Positions 38,945 to 44,556 of a stretch of 44,556 bases of DNA are shown here, in pieces. The position numbers and the translations under genes are program-made. The notes beneath the pieces are model-generated. The model worked only from the letters and a program-made list of their open reading frames with translations, did not search any database and was not told where the DNA came from. This DNA comes from a virus. Location of the stretch: the IMG/VR virus record IMGVR_UViG_3300027573_000056, positions 1 through 44,556 of that record. One strand, written 5' to 3'. Within the stretch, counting starts at the first letter, position 1. Every line of letters starts with the position of its first letter.

Positions 38945-39071
38945 TGCGGTCGTCCTCTTGGACTAGGGGGCGGGCGGGCGTGATCTTCCCGCACTCACAC
39001 GTCGCCGCGCCGTTGCGGAAAAGATGGGAACCGTTGCCATCGATCTCGTCGCCACACGTCCGGCTTTGCCT
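38937..39071 (-). pseudogene. Orphan zinc-protein C-terminal fragment, no start codon
   Basis: The frame directly after TAA 39072 is open for 44 codons and contains CGDEIDGNGSHLF and ATCECGKITPARP, a clear zinc-motif C-terminus, ending in the start of the 240-aa gene with a normal coupled overlap. There is no ATG, GTG or TTG in frame. It looks like a gene whose 5' end was replaced when the upstream module was inserted. The alternative, stop-codon read-through from the upstream gene in the same frame, is less likely. Confidence 0.6.
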
Positions 39072-39434
39072 TTATTCACTTAGATCGGCCTCATTTTCTG
39101 GGCAGCCGTTCGCTTTTCTGGGCAAGTTTCCCGCGCCCTCATGTGCCTCAAAAGTGGCCACTGACTTCCGGGGCCGCCCTCGACGCGGTTTCGCCTGTCC
39201 TATATCGTTTATCACTACATTCAGTTCCTTGATCCGTGCTTGGTGCGCGTCGATTCGGGCAAGAGCAATGTCCAGCGTTTCCTTACAGGCCGCTAATTCA
39301 GCCTCCTCCGCATCAAGCGCCTCGAAAAGCACACGAACATTAGCACCGAACATCTGTGCTCCAATCGCACGGTAAATCTCCGTTGTATGTTCTCGACATT
39401 CGGCGTATATTTCGGGGCGGAGGTTCCCGCCCAT
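39072..39434 (-). CDS. Coiled-coil protein, 93-120 aa
   Basis: Two starts are possible: ATG 39434 (120 aa), which overlaps the start codon of the divergent gene, or ATG 39353 (93 aa), with GGAG five bases upstream. The middle is a long coiled coil (LFEALDAEEAELAACKETLD, HQARIKELNVVINDI), followed by a basic AT-hook-like PRRGRPRKS, so DNA contact is plausible. The end (NLPRKANGCPENEADLSE) is encoded by the repeat cluster at 39094-39124. The region has a lower GC content than its neighbours. Confidence 0.6.
   Translation of the reverse strand: MGGNLRPEIYAECREHTTEIYRAIGAQMFGANVRVLFEALDAEEAELAACKETLDIALARIDAHQARIKELNVVINDIGQAKPRRGRPRKSVATFEAHEGAGNLPRKANGCPENEADLSE
39094..39124. repeat. Repeat cluster A: two TTTTCTGGGCA units
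   Basis: TTTTCTGGGCA occurs at 39094-39104 and 39114-39124, a 20-base period. It encodes the end of the coiled-coil gene on the minus strand. The same motif with one-base variants occurs three times in cluster B, and GGCTGCCCAGAAAA (minus strand) is identical in both clusters. Confidence 0.8.
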
Positions 39435-39918
39435 GCCCGATCCTGGATCGCCCGTAGCACGTGGACTGCTCGCTGAGTTGGCTAAAGAAGAAGCCGCTCT
39501 GATGGACGCGTATCGCGACCTGCGCGATGTACAAGTGAAATACGACATTGCTGAGCGGCGGTTCGCCGCGATACGCGACGCCGTAGCCACCTACGTGGAG
39601 GGGAACCCATACGCGAAAGACGTGGTCTGGCCACTGAACGAGGGCAGCCTTGCCCAGCCCGGCTTCCGAGGGCGGTTCCGCTTCGCTCGGATGAACGTGC
39701 TCGACGCCGTCGAGTGGGCACTTGGAGAATCCGACAAGCCCCTGGCCGTCATCGACATAGCAGTCATCCTTGCGGATGGCGGCCTGCCTGTGACCCCCCG
39801 CGCCGTCAACGCATCTCTGCTTCAGGCAAAGCGCGTAGAGCGTCTGACTCGTGGGGATGGGGAGGTCATGTATCGCCTGCGTGAAAGCGAGGTCGATCCA
39901 GCAGATCTGCCGTTCTGA
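39433..39918 (+). CDS. Winged-helix-like protein with coiled-coil N-terminus, 161 aa
   Basis: ATG 39433 with GGAGG nine bases upstream. The first 60 residues form a coiled coil (LLAELAKEEAALMDAYRDLRD, VQVKYDIAERRFAAIRDAV, in parts). The C-terminal part (MNVLDAVEWALGESDKPLAV to TRGDGEVMYRL) reads as a winged helix. It is divergent from the coiled-coil gene, and their start codons overlap. A regulator or partner of the neighbour is likely. Confidence 0.65.
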   Translation: MPDPGSPVARGLLAELAKEEAALMDAYRDLRDVQVKYDIAERRFAAIRDAVATYVEGNPYAKDVVWPLNEGSLAQPGFRGRFRFARMNVLDAVEWALGESDKPLAVIDIAVILADGGLPVTPRAVNASLLQAKRVERLTRGDGEVMYRLRESEVDPADLPF

Positions 39919-39931
39919 GGGAAGTCCCCTA

Positions 39932-39968
39932 GGGCAGGCCACCGGCCGGTAAGCAAGTCGGCCTGCCC
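39932..39968. terminator. Perfect nine-pair hairpin after the 161-aa gene
   Basis: GGGCAGGCC (39932-39940) and GGCCTGCCC (39960-39968) form a perfect stem with a 19-base loop just after the stop codon. There is no T-run, so it may be a 3' stabilising or rho-type structure rather than a classic intrinsic terminator. Confidence 0.5.
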
Positions 39969-40013
39969 CAGAGTCAACCAATGGTTTGGGATCACGACTG
40001 ATTTCGGCGGCGA

Positions 40014-40538
40014 TCATCGGTAGTAGTCCTCAGCAATGAGGATTTGGGCATAGCCCGGATCGCTTTCAAGCCAATCGTCAGTGACTTCGGCACGGGCGAC
40101 ATAGCCCATCTCGGATAAGACTCTCGCGAGTTCCCGGTATGGCGCGGAATCTGGACACCCTGATGAATAGGTGACTACCAAACCCTTGATTGCCTGATGG
40201 TTCAGGAGTGCCCCTGCGTACTGCGATCTCCACCCCGCCGCCGTGAGCAGACTTTCGAGTTCGCGCATGAACCGCTCGTTAGCCACTGTATCCGGAGCCA
40301 GCTCAATCCCAATCTGCGCGGGACAAGCACGTAGCCGCCGAACGGCTGCCGGATACGAGAGTTGTTTATTCCGCGTGGCATCCCTCAGCGCCATGACGAA
40401 AGCAATCAGGAACCACGAACCAACCGCGTAGAACGACCACTTGCTCGGGTCTGCCTGATTCGGCACGACCAAGTTCGACAGCACCAACTCAAAGAGCAGT
40501 AGTTTCCAATCCACAATCGCTCTAACGAACGCGCTCAT
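40014..40538 (-). CDS. Membrane-anchored protein, 174 aa
   Basis: I choose ATG 40538 (GGAG eight bases upstream); longer frames run into the repeat cluster at 40599-40647. Two hydrophobic helices lie near the N-terminus (IVDWKLLLFELVLSNLVV and WSFYAVGSWFLIAFVMAL), then a soluble alpha/beta domain (MRELESLLTAAGWRS, KGLVVTYSSGCPD, ELARVLSEMGYVA) with an acidic end. The topology suggests a membrane sensor or exclusion protein. No family is known. It may be the cargo of the module. Confidence 0.65.
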   Translation of the reverse strand: MSAFVRAIVDWKLLLFELVLSNLVVPNQADPSKWSFYAVGSWFLIAFVMALRDATRNKQLSYPAAVRRLRACPAQIGIELAPDTVANERFMRELESLLTAAGWRSQYAGALLNHQAIKGLVVTYSSGCPDSAPYRELARVLSEMGYVARAEVTDDWLESDPGYAQILIAEDYYR

Positions 40539-40598
40539 CAGGCGCGCTCCAAACCATCGGGCGAGAGGCCGACTCCGCATGACCGGGAGTTTCGCGTC

Positions 40599-40647
40599 TT
40601 TTCTGGGCAGCCCGAAGGTTTTTCGGGCAGACGGTTGTTTTCGGGCA
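40599..40647. repeat. Repeat cluster B: three TTTTC(T)GGGCA units
   Basis: Units start at 40599 (TTTTCTGGGCA), 40620 and 40638 (TTTTCGGGCA), with spacings of 21 and 18 bases. They lie upstream of the 174-aa membrane protein gene and outside any well-supported gene. They have the same orientation as cluster A, about 1.5 kb away, and together the clusters bracket the divergent-gene block. Confidence 0.8.
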
Positions 40648-40697
40648 AAGCCCCACACGTCCCGCGGCGTGGGCCTTCTTCTACAGCGGGGCGCTGG

Positions 40698-40880
40698 TCA
40701 GGCACGATTTGACTCCTTCGCACGGGCTCGCGCTCGACGGACGACTGCTTCGACTGCGTTCTGAAAGCCGATGAGCAGGTGATAAACCTCGTGCCAGTCA
40801 TCAGCCTTTAGTGGCTGGTCAACGAGCGACCGATTACGCAGACGGCGTGGGGCTACAGCGGGGCGCTCAGGGACGGTCAT
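40698..40880 (-). CDS. Small helical protein, 60 aa
   Basis: ATG 40880 overlaps the stop of the HNH gene (ATGA). The middle is helical (WHEVYHLLIGFQNAVEAVV) and the end basic (RRARARAKESNRA). It is the last intact gene before repeat cluster B. Function is unknown. Confidence 0.55.
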   Translation of the reverse strand: MTVPERPAVAPRRLRNRSLVDQPLKADDWHEVYHLLIGFQNAVEAVVRRARARAKESNRA

Positions 40881-41284
40881 GGCTTCAAGTCCTTTAGTGA
40901 AATCACAAATCCGTGCTCGCGGCCCCAGGTGAGCCCGTCCGACGTGACCCACGAGTTACACGCGTTGCAAGCGGCCACCGCGGGCGCGAGCCGTAGTGAC
41001 GCCTTCAAGCCACCCGCACGGCCACGCGGTAAGACCTCGTGAAGCGCCTCAGCCAGTCCGGTGCAGACCGGCGAGAGGATCTGGCACGGCGTCCCCTTCG
41101 CCTCGCGGGCTGCCTCGTCATAGCCGCTCTCCTTGCGGAACGCCCGCATCCCCCTGGACATCGGCTGCAGGCCAGCGCGCGTCGCGTCCTCGTAGGCGTG
41201 GAAGCTCGGATGCCAGCGCGAATGCACGCTCGCACTCTTGCTCGCCTCACACACCGCACAAGGCTTCGCAGCCACTAGCCCCAT
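40877..41284 (-). CDS. HNH-type endonuclease, 135 aa
   Basis: The core shows the HNH-type spacing: GTPCQILSPVCTG, then ALHEVLPRGRAGG, and AVAACNACNSWV as the closing zinc knuckle. The histidine in LHEV and asparagines at the end fit the HNH active site. An N-terminal Cys pair (CAVCEAS) is also present. It could process phage DNA near the packaging site, act as a homing nuclease or aid recombination; HNH nucleases next to terminase genes help packaging, but here it lies in the early arm. Confidence 0.75.
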   Translation of the reverse strand: MGLVAAKPCAVCEASKSASVHSRWHPSFHAYEDATRAGLQPMSRGMRAFRKESGYDEAAREAKGTPCQILSPVCTGLAEALHEVLPRGRAGGLKASLRLAPAVAACNACNSWVTSDGLTWGREHGFVISLKDLKP

Positions 41285-41475
41285 CCTCGAATCGCGGGGT
41301 GAGGCGGCGGCTTCACGACGATCAGGCCGCGACTGTTCGCCTCGTCAGCCCATGACCACTCAGAGCCGTCCGCGCAGTGATGCGGCCCCTCGTGGCGCGG
41401 CAGAAGCTCGCAGATGCTCGACTTGTAGCCCTTCTTCGGATTCGGGACGACGTTCCCGCAGTAGTCCGCCTTCAT
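41275..41475 (-). CDS. Small Cys/His protein, 66 aa
   Basis: ATG 41475 overlaps the preceding stop (TGATG). DYCGNVVPNP, SSICELLPRHEG and PHHCADGSEWSW give a likely zinc site (C..C..H..HHC). Other features are a basic stretch (KKGYKSS) and a Pro-rich end (VVKPPPHPAIRG). The role is unknown. Confidence 0.6.
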   Translation of the reverse strand: MKADYCGNVVPNPKKGYKSSICELLPRHEGPHHCADGSEWSWADEANSRGLIVVKPPPHPAIRGWG

Positions 41476-41699
41476 CAGTCGCCCACCAGCACTGGCTCGA
41501 AGTCGCATAGTGGCAAGCTGCCGTACACGACTGCGTACATGGTGTTAGGCCCCATATGGCGCACGTTGATGCGGGCGTACCCGCAACGGTGGCACGGGTC
41601 GAAGTCGGACAGATGCACCGCGTACCACCGCCGAGCGCCGCGATTCGAATGATGCAGCGCCTTCCACACCGTATCTGCGTTATGCAAGACCTCAGCCAT
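41475..41699 (-). CDS. Small zinc-knuckle protein, 74 aa
   Basis: ATG 41699 shares its A with the stop of the 26-codon frame (TGATG). The core DPCHRCGYARINVRHM is a single CxxC with a following His. The rest is beta-rich (MYAVVYGSLPLCDFEPVLVG). No family is recognised. Confidence 0.6.
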   Translation of the reverse strand: MAEVLHNADTVWKALHHSNRGARRWYAVHLSDFDPCHRCGYARINVRHMGPNTMYAVVYGSLPLCDFEPVLVGD

Positions 41700-41779
41700 C
41701 ACCACGGCCACCTCTCCCGCAGTCGCTCAAAGAAGCCCCGCGCCGGCTCCACTGGCAAGTTCCACGTATGCCCGCTCAA
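41699..41779 (-). CDS. Possible leader-like small peptide, 26 aa
   Basis: TTG 41779 overlaps the XRE repressor stop, and the frame ends exactly at the next start. The peptide is basic and aromatic (NLPVEPARGFFERLRERWPW). The double overlap is the main support; no ribosome site is clear. It may simply couple translation between neighbours. Confidence 0.35.
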   Translation of the reverse strand: MSGHTWNLPVEPARGFFERLRERWPW

Positions 41780-42033
41780 CGGGATGCGGTCCTGGATGGC
41801 TTGGAAGTCGGCGGTGCGTTGGTCGGGAGCAAAGCCTCCAGCGTCACGCCAAGGGCGTCTGCTAGCCGTCGCAACGACTGGACGTGCGGCTGGTCTCTGC
41901 CGGTCTCGTACTTCCATATTTGCTGGCGGCTTAGCCCGGCGAGCTCTGCGAGTTGCGCCATGCTGAGATCCCGCCGCTGCCTCAACTGGCGTATCCGCTC
42001 CCCCAGCGCCTTCGCCTGATTCACTACCGCCAT
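41776..42033 (-). CDS. XRE/HTH_3-family repressor-like protein, 85 aa
   Basis: A classic Cro/C1-type helix-turn-helix: LGERIRQLRQRRDLSMAQLA, then ELAGLSRQQIWKYETG (recognition helix) and LRRLADALGVTLEALL. GGGGAGG stands six bases before ATG 42033. The C-terminal tail is short and polar (NAPPTSKPSRTASR), so there is no cleavage or oligomer domain as in lambda CI. It can repress early phage promoters, for example the one at 34566-34595. It lies inside an operon, not next to a divergent promoter. Confidence 0.8.
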   Translation of the reverse strand: MAVVNQAKALGERIRQLRQRRDLSMAQLAELAGLSRQQIWKYETGRDQPHVQSLRRLADALGVTLEALLPTNAPPTSKPSRTASR

Positions 42034-42052
42034 CCATTGCCTCCCCCTGTCC

Positions 42053-42301
42053 TCATGCCTGAATGCTGTACTCGACGCCAGCCGCGATCAGCACGGCGGC
42101 CTCGAAGTCGTCCAGCCACGGCCCGCCTCGATGGTCACCTTCGTCCTTTGGTTTCAGCCACGATCGCCACTGCAGGGGCCGTGCCTCATCAACAAACAAC
42201 GTCATCGCGACGACACGCTGCTCCTTCGCCGCTGCACGGATCGCGTCCTCGTGTGATGGCTCTAATGCGAGAGCGAGCTGCCCCTCTACCCCTCCAGCCA
42301 T
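42053..42301 (-). CDS. Small acidic protein, 82 aa
   Basis: I choose ATG 42301 (GGGAG eight bases upstream). The sequence is helical in the first third (LALALEPSHEDAIRAAAKEQ), then a beta core (VVAMTLFVDEARPLQWRSWL) and an acidic end. It is not a recognised family. Part of the replication-regulation operon. Confidence 0.55.
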   Translation of the reverse strand: MAGGVEGQLALALEPSHEDAIRAAAKEQRVVAMTLFVDEARPLQWRSWLKPKDEGDHRGGPWLDDFEAAVLIAAGVEYSIQA

Positions 42302-42313
42302 TTCACTCACTCC

Positions 42314-42790
42314 CTAGGGCTTTAGGTTCGCGCGGATCCACGCGAGCATCCGTGTGTATCGCTCCTCTGGCGTGAAGTGGCCGAGTATGTCGTCGTTGCG
42401 CTCGATGAGGTTCCAAGCGAGCGTAAACGCTAGCCCTAGGTGGTTTTCTGCCCAGCGCGCCTGCTCGTCCGCGCTCGTCTCCACCTCGTCTCGCCAGTCG
42501 CTCGTGTCGTTGTACTCAGGCGGGACGTGGCGGGCCTCGCCCTTCCAGATGGCATACGCGCCAAGCACGCACGCTTCCACGTCACCATCGTCCTCGCCTA
42601 CGGAGCAGAACAGGTCACGGGCGAGCCGTGGCTTCGGCAGCGCCAGCATCGCCGCTTCTAGTTCACGTAGCACCTTCTGGCCGCGCTTACTCTCGACGGT
42701 CGCGCGCGAGTTGCGTTCCCAGCGTCCGCTTGCGAGCAGCCCATACACGTCGTCGTAACCGTCGTATGCAGCACCTGTAACCCTACTCAC
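42314..42790 (-). CDS. Unknown helical protein, 158 aa
   Basis: A helical protein with conserved aromatics (VTGAAYDGYDDVYGLLASGRW, in part; RLARDLFCSVGEDDGDVEACV; LGLAFTLAWNLIERNDD). It is coupled to the replication-initiator-like gene by a four-base overlap, which suggests a function in early replication or regulation. No family is known. Confidence 0.6.
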   Translation of the reverse strand: MSRVTGAAYDGYDDVYGLLASGRWERNSRATVESKRGQKVLRELEAAMLALPKPRLARDLFCSVGEDDGDVEACVLGAYAIWKGEARHVPPEYNDTSDWRDEVETSADEQARWAENHLGLAFTLAWNLIERNDDILGHFTPEERYTRMLAWIRANLKP

Positions 42791-43236
42791 CGGCGTCTCC
42801 TTGAGGTCTCGATCCGTTCTGGACGCGCCACCGTGTCACCCGATCCGGATCCGGATCTCCCCTCAGACTGAGAACTCAGATCAAGATCAAGAGAAGAAGA
42901 TCCGGAAGGATCGGGCGTCACCATGACGCCCCTACGTTGACGTGAGAGTAGGTAGGGCAGGCCGACATAGAGGGTGTAGGTGGTGGAGGTGCGGTTCGTC
43001 GCGCCGACTTCGTTGTAGATGAGTCCGCACGCCTCTAGCTCGCGGAGCGCCCGCTGGACGGTGCGCCGGCTGAGGCGCGTCTGTTCCGCGATCGTCCCGA
43101 CGGCGGGCCAAGCCTGACGCGCGAACTTGTCCGCGTAGCTCGCCAGACAGACGAGCACGGCCTTTTCGGATGCGAGGATTGGTCGGTCGCCACATGTATC
43201 GACCGCCAGCGCGGCCACCATTGCGTCCAGAGACAC
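42787..43236 (-). CDS. Winged-helix replication-initiator-like protein, 149 aa
   Basis: I choose GTG 43236 because GGAGG stands five bases upstream. The N-terminal domain (SEKAVLVCLASYADKFARQAWPAV, in part; GTIAEQTRLSRRTVQRALRELEACGLI) is an HTH_36/DnaD-type winged helix as in phage replication initiators. The C-terminal third is low complexity (SGSSSLDLDLSSQSEGRSGS) with many Ser, Gly and Asp. Its DNA holds seven GATC sites and AT-rich tracts, as expected of an origin inside an initiator gene. No separate helicase or loader is visible. Confidence 0.7.
   Translation of the reverse strand: MSLDAMVAALAVDTCGDRPILASEKAVLVCLASYADKFARQAWPAVGTIAEQTRLSRRTVQRALRELEACGLIYNEVGATNRTSTTYTLYVGLPYLLSRQRRGVMVTPDPSGSSSLDLDLSSQSEGRSGSGSGDTVARPERIETSRRRR
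42842..42912. other. GATC-rich tract, candidate replication origin
   Basis: GATC occurs seven times in 71 bases (42842, 42848, 42854, 42879, 42885, 42899, 42909) in the coding end of the initiator-like gene, including GATCCGGATCCGGATC. A local AT-richer stretch (GAACTCAGATCAAGATCAAG) sits in the middle. This layout (initiator gene with repeats in its 3' part) is like phage origins. The GATC sites could also be targets of a methyltransferase. Confidence 0.45.
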
Positions 43237-43284
43237 GAACGCCTCCACCACTGAGGTGAAGGCGCTGGGGAAGACGCGATCACC

Positions 43285-43339
43285 CGCCGGAATCGGGCTG
43301 GAAAAGCACCGCCTAGGGGCGGGCGAGGCGATTCCGGCG
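43285..43339. promoter_or_regulatory. 11-bp perfect inverted repeat upstream of the initiator gene
   Basis: CGCCGGAATCG (43285-43295) and CGATTCCGGCG (43329-43339) are perfect reverse complements with a 33-base loop, in the 140-base gap between the initiator-like gene and the upstream gene. It may be an operator, an attenuator or an initiator-binding site. Confidence 0.55.
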
Positions 43340-43376
43340 CATCGTCCCGCCCCCCAGCAGCGTCGCAATCGTAGCA

Positions 43377-43676
43377 CTAGCGGGCAGCCTGTCGAAAGTG
43401 GTCATGACGAGAGCCACCCACCGCCCCACAGACGCACTGGCTGGGGATGCCTCGTACCTGCTCCTGGCGGATCTCCTCGAGGATGGCCGCCTGCTCCCTG
43501 ACCACCACTGGCTTCGGCTCCTGGGCTTCGATGTGGGCTAGTAGTGCCTCGATGTGGTCACAGAACGCCGGGTCGTACTCGCGTCGGCTGGCGACCTCGA
43601 TAAGCGCGCTCACGTAGAGCCGCTGCATTGCGAACTGACCAGCCCACTCCTCACCGATGATTCGCTGCTCGTTCAC
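43377..43676 (-). CDS. Small Cys-ended protein, 99 aa
   Basis: GTG 43676 with AGGGAG upstream; it overlaps the stop of the 29-aa gene. It is helical (WAGQFAMQRLYVSALIEVASR; EALLAHIEAQEPKPVVVREQ), ending in SQCVCGAVGGSRHDHF, a small CxC-H-x-H cluster. Probably a regulatory or zinc-stabilised helical protein. No function is assigned. Confidence 0.6.
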   Translation of the reverse strand: MNEQRIIGEEWAGQFAMQRLYVSALIEVASRREYDPAFCDHIEALLAHIEAQEPKPVVVREQAAILEEIRQEQVRGIPSQCVCGAVGGSRHDHFRQAAR

Positions 43677-43762
43677 ACGCGGACTCCCTGCTTCTCAAGC
43701 TCCCTGACCACCACTAAGGCCAGCCCCATGTACCAGGCACGCTCTCGCTGCTCAGCGGTCAT
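43673..43762 (-). CDS. Very small helical peptide, 29 aa
   Basis: ATG 43762 overlaps the stop of the 69-aa gene (ATGA) and its stop overlaps the next start (GTGTGA). The peptide is one helix (RERAWYMGLALVVVRELEKQ) with a hydrophobic middle. The double overlap supports translation. It could be a leader or a regulatory peptide. Confidence 0.55.
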   Translation of the reverse strand: MTAEQRERAWYMGLALVVVRELEKQGVRV

Positions 43763-43968
43763 GGAGTGTCCAAGTCTTGAATCAGCAGTAGAACCTCGCG
43801 GATGGTGTCATTCACGCGGACGTAATCGGCTTCGTCGTCCTCGATGCGAGTCCACGCGGAGAACCAGATGCGGGTGCCGCCGCTTTCCGCATCGGGCGCC
43901 AGCCACGCGATGCGGTCAACGTTCACGTAGACCATCCGATCGTTCTGCTCCAGCGAGATAAACCTCAT
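43759..43968 (-). CDS. Small beta-rich protein, 69 aa
   Basis: A beta/helical sequence (RFISLEQNDRMVYVNVDRIAW; VNDTIREVLLLIQDLDTP) with no cysteines. ATG 43968 overlaps the preceding stop. This pattern (beta sheet with a D-R-I-A core) is seen in small phage proteins downstream of recombination-type genes. No specific role is recognised. Confidence 0.6.
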   Translation of the reverse strand: MRFISLEQNDRMVYVNVDRIAWLAPDAESGGTRIWFSAWTRIEDDEADYVRVNDTIREVLLLIQDLDTP

Positions 43969-44556
43969 GCTGGCTCCGGCTGCCCTAGCACGACCTCGTT
44001 GATCCGCTGGCGGGCCTCCGCGAAGTCCGTGATCTGCGAGGGGTTCTGGACGTGCAACACCTCGAGGATTTGCCCACGCCCCATCCCGTGCGCCTCGAGC
44101 GCCCAGTTGAAGAACTCGCCTACGTTCTGGAAGCCACCAGACGCGCTAGGTTGAGGCTGAGCGGCCTGAGTAGCCGCGCGTGACGCCTGAGCCATGCGCG
44201 AGGCGCTACCGAACGCCTTGCTCGCGTCAGGTCTGTCCTGAGCGAACCTGGCCACCTCGCGGTTCGCCTGCTGGCGCTTGTTCGCCACCTCATCCTGCGA
44301 GGCGATCGAGTTGTCCACCTTGAAGCCGAGCGCAGCGATGGCTCTGCCCCACGCGCTCGTCTCGCAGTTCTCGATCTCGCTCCCCAGCGTGTACGGCGTG
44401 GAGCCCGGTATCTGGAGGCTCGACCACCCCACGCCTGGGCGCGCGTCGTCGGCGGTGCGGTAGGCATGGGCACCAACCCAGATCCGGGGGATGCCGTCGG
44501 GGTCGGACGTCGCCCGAACCTCGGCCGTCACGAGGCGCCCATCGGGGTAGGCGGCG
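43965..44556 (-). CDS. C-terminal fragment, ETSAWGRAIAALG family (partial)
   Basis: The gene enters from the right edge in frame (AAYPDGRLVTAEV), so the true start is outside; a GTG at 44531 is not the real start. The conserved segment TPYTLGSEIENCETSAWGRA, then IAALGF, is typical of a family found in many actinobacteriophages and other phages, often near recombination and replication genes. The middle is Gln/Ala-rich (RQQANREVARFAQDRPD), and the end is a helical domain (VGEFFNWALEAHGMGRGQILE) that resembles a small DNA-binding or SAP-like domain. Biochemical function is not established; single-strand DNA annealing is a possible role. Confidence 0.65.
   Translation of the reverse strand, partial: AAYPDGRLVTAEVRATSDPDGIPRIWVGAHAYRTADDARPGVGWSSLQIPGSTPYTLGSEIENCETSAWGRAIAALGFKVDNSIASQDEVANKRQQANREVARFAQDRPDASKAFGSASRMAQASRAATQAAQPQPSASGGFQNVGEFFNWALEAHGMGRGQILEVLHVQNPSQITDFAEARQRINEVVLGQPEPA

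Noticed and set aside
39094-40647. CRISPR array in the repeat clusters
   Set aside because: Units are only 10-11 bases, the spacers are about 8-10 bases, and there are no cas genes or leader.
40538-40801. Minus-strand frame of 87 codons across repeat cluster B
   Set aside because: It overlaps the end of the 60-aa gene and its later part is only a translation of the repeats; no start signal. Kept as repeats, not as a gene.
41699-42037. Minus-strand frame of 112 codons overlapping the XRE gene
   Set aside because: The first 85 codons are a shadow of the repressor gene; only the last 26 codons (41699-41779) were kept, with low confidence.
1-44556. Integrase, attachment site, ParA, tRNA genes, DNA polymerase or helicase
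   Set aside because: I read both strands and found none that could be supported; absence may reflect the missing sequence beyond the ends.

Overview
The window is almost entirely one tailed-phage genome (class Caudoviricetes), high in GC, with about 80 tightly packed genes. Most lie on the minus strand and are joined by 1-8 nt stop/start overlaps (ATGA, TGATG, GTGA). A large terminase, portal, scaffold, major capsid protein, endolysin and several receptor-interaction proteins are recognisable. There is no recognisable tape-measure gene of siphovirus type. Instead there are two very large proteins between portal and capsid (a 682-aa lytic transglycosylase and a 1355-aa multidomain protein), which fits a short-tailed, podovirus-like particle with ejected internal proteins. 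The host is not shown by the sequence. The GC content, many GTG/TTG starts and a perfect 14-bp parS site of the form used by actinobacteria and Bacillus make a high-GC Gram-positive host plausible, but this is inference. No integrase, DNA polymerase, helicase, ParA or tRNA was seen. Both contig ends cut through genes, so some functions may lie outside.

Layout, left to right. 1-1311: end of a minus-strand operon of small unknown genes. 1312-2193: a switch region with short genes on both strands, two hairpins, and a parS-like site (1787-1800) at the exact centre of a larger palindrome that also forms two back-to-back promoters. 2190-4100: lysis cassette (amidase endolysin plus a chain of small membrane proteins). 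4113-19214: tail and appendage genes, including a Pro-rich protein with a DUF4874/DUF4832-like sugar-binding or hydrolase domain, two paralogous Asp-box beta-propeller proteins and a tail-fibre-like protein. 19260-20951: major capsid and scaffold. 20986-21015: a terminator. 21040-30598: small zinc protein, the 1355-aa protein with two ADP-ribosyltransferase-like domains, the transglycosylase, small genes and the portal. 30591-33554: terminase large subunit, a DNA-binding protein and terminase small subunit.

33643-43968 is the accessory, regulatory and replication arm: a DUF559/Vsr-like nuclease, an HNH remnant, a strong consensus promoter (34566-34595) driving a short plus-strand operon with a ribbon-helix-helix protein, an orphan DNA methyltransferase, many small zinc-binding proteins, an HNH nuclease, an XRE-type repressor and a winged-helix replication-initiator-like protein whose gene carries a dense GATC cluster (possible origin). 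A roughly 1.5-kb block (about 39090-40650) with divergent genes is bounded on both sides by clusters of the same short repeat and seems to have displaced the start of a zinc-protein gene; it is the best candidate for a recently acquired cargo module.

How it fits together: terminase and portal package DNA into a capsid built with the scaffold. The transglycosylase and the ART-like protein are probably carried in the virion and ejected. The propellers, the TIM-barrel-like protein and the fibre protein bind or degrade cell-surface sugars, and the lysis cassette releases progeny. The repressor, RHH and parS features raise the possibility of a maintained (phage-plasmid-like) state that uses the host ParB, but the window does not prove it.
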